From Anaerobacillus alkalidiazotrophicus (lineage in GTDB: Bacteria; Bacillota; Bacilli; Bacillales_H; Anaerobacillaceae), in NCBI RefSeq assembly GCF_001866055.1, contig NZ_MLQS01000001.1, forward strand, positions 1,170,501-1,234,500: DNA of 64,000 nucleotides, in the 5' to 3' direction. A program made the translations under genes and the position numbers. How positions within the stretch are numbered: the stretch's first letter is position 1; each line of letters opens with the position of its first letter. Below, one piece after another: positions 63,863 through 64,000 of the stretch. The notes under the pieces were generated by a model. That model ran no database searches. It was not told the origin of the DNA and saw only the letters and a program-made list of their open reading frames with translations.

Positions 63863-64000
63863 TTGAATAGTATGAAACAATTTAAACAAATGTTCTCTGC
63901 TCAATTAAAAATTACTTTTCGTGAAAAACAAGCTTGGTTTTGGGGAATATTTTTCCCTGTTATTTTAATGGTCATCTTCATGGTTATTTTTACTGGCAGT
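63863..64000 (+). CDS. ABC-2 exporter permease, N-terminal part
   Basis: TTG at 63863 (GGAGGG six bases upstream) or ATG at 63872 starts a frame that leaves the window. The 46 visible residues have a short amphipathic head (SMKQFKQMFSAQLKITFREK) and a first membrane span (WGIFFPVILMVIFMVIF), as in ABC-2 permeases. It pairs with the ATPase just upstream. Confidence 0.8.
   Translation, partial: MNSMKQFKQMFSAQLKITFREKQAWFWGIFFPVILMVIFMVIFTGS

Overview
The window is low-GC Firmicutes DNA, most likely from a Bacillaceae member. The left part follows the yqfX-ispG-yqfZ, yqgB, sodA-yqgE-pbpA, rpmG-yqgN and yqgP order that I recall from Bacillus subtilis. Shine-Dalgarno sites are strong (AGGAGG), TTG and GTG starts are frequent, and terminators are compact. 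SCIFF peptide and maturase genes, a GH57-GT4 polysaccharide cluster and L-lactate dehydrogenase give it an anaerobe-like flavour. KhtTU-type antiport would suit an alkaliphilic Bacillus relative, but the genus is an inference.

Layout. 1-14.8 kb: isoprenoid (ispG) and envelope genes, a DUF1002 protein, NfeD, a Na/Pi cotransporter behind PHO-box-like repeats, a five-tRNA array (Asn-Met-His-Ile2-Ser), an IscA-like protein, UppP, Mn-SOD, an MFS protein and class B PBP2. 15-22.4 kb: an apparent four-gene operon of DUF4912 protein, GH57 branching enzyme fused to GT4 synthase, sugar nucleotidyltransferase fused to a PMM-like domain lacking the usual catalytic serine motif, and an unknown protein. 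22.5-28.4 kb: rpmG, folate cyclo-ligase, ThiF/MoeB, LDH, HAD and rhomboid YqgP. YqgP is broken near its C-terminus by the first ~240 bp of a group II intron, and that is joined head-on to the 5' third of a 16S rRNA gene on the other strand. Both elements are normally multicopy, so this is either a rearrangement or an assembly join.

29-37 kb is a decayed, repeat-rich zone: an rrn leader with tandem promoters, a CBO0543-family gene with a nonsense codon, an IS200 transposase remnant beside a truncated EutV-like regulator whose phospho-acceptor Asp is Tyr, and its EutW-like kinase. The SCIFF precursor (49 aa, six Cys) and its radical SAM/SPASM maturase lie in the middle and look intact. 37-50 kb: a superfamily I helicase, SulP-Usp, a tandem glycine riboswitch with an apparent three-element switch before a TRIC/UPF0126 gene, a SEC-C protein paired with a 570-aa unknown, KhtT-KhtU, an HprK remnant and a PHP phosphatase. 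51-56 kb: a nickel/peptide-type ABC importer operon transcribed leftward from a promoter followed by a Zur-like box. 56-64 kb: a 5S rRNA remnant, a zinc-ribbon protein, a broken Cof-type HAD gene, T-box-controlled tyrS, a MarR regulator, an SLC13 permease and the start of an ABC-2 exporter.

At least four families of palindromic intergenic repeats recur through the window. Members occur on both sides of the intron/16S junction, so both flanks probably come from the same genome.
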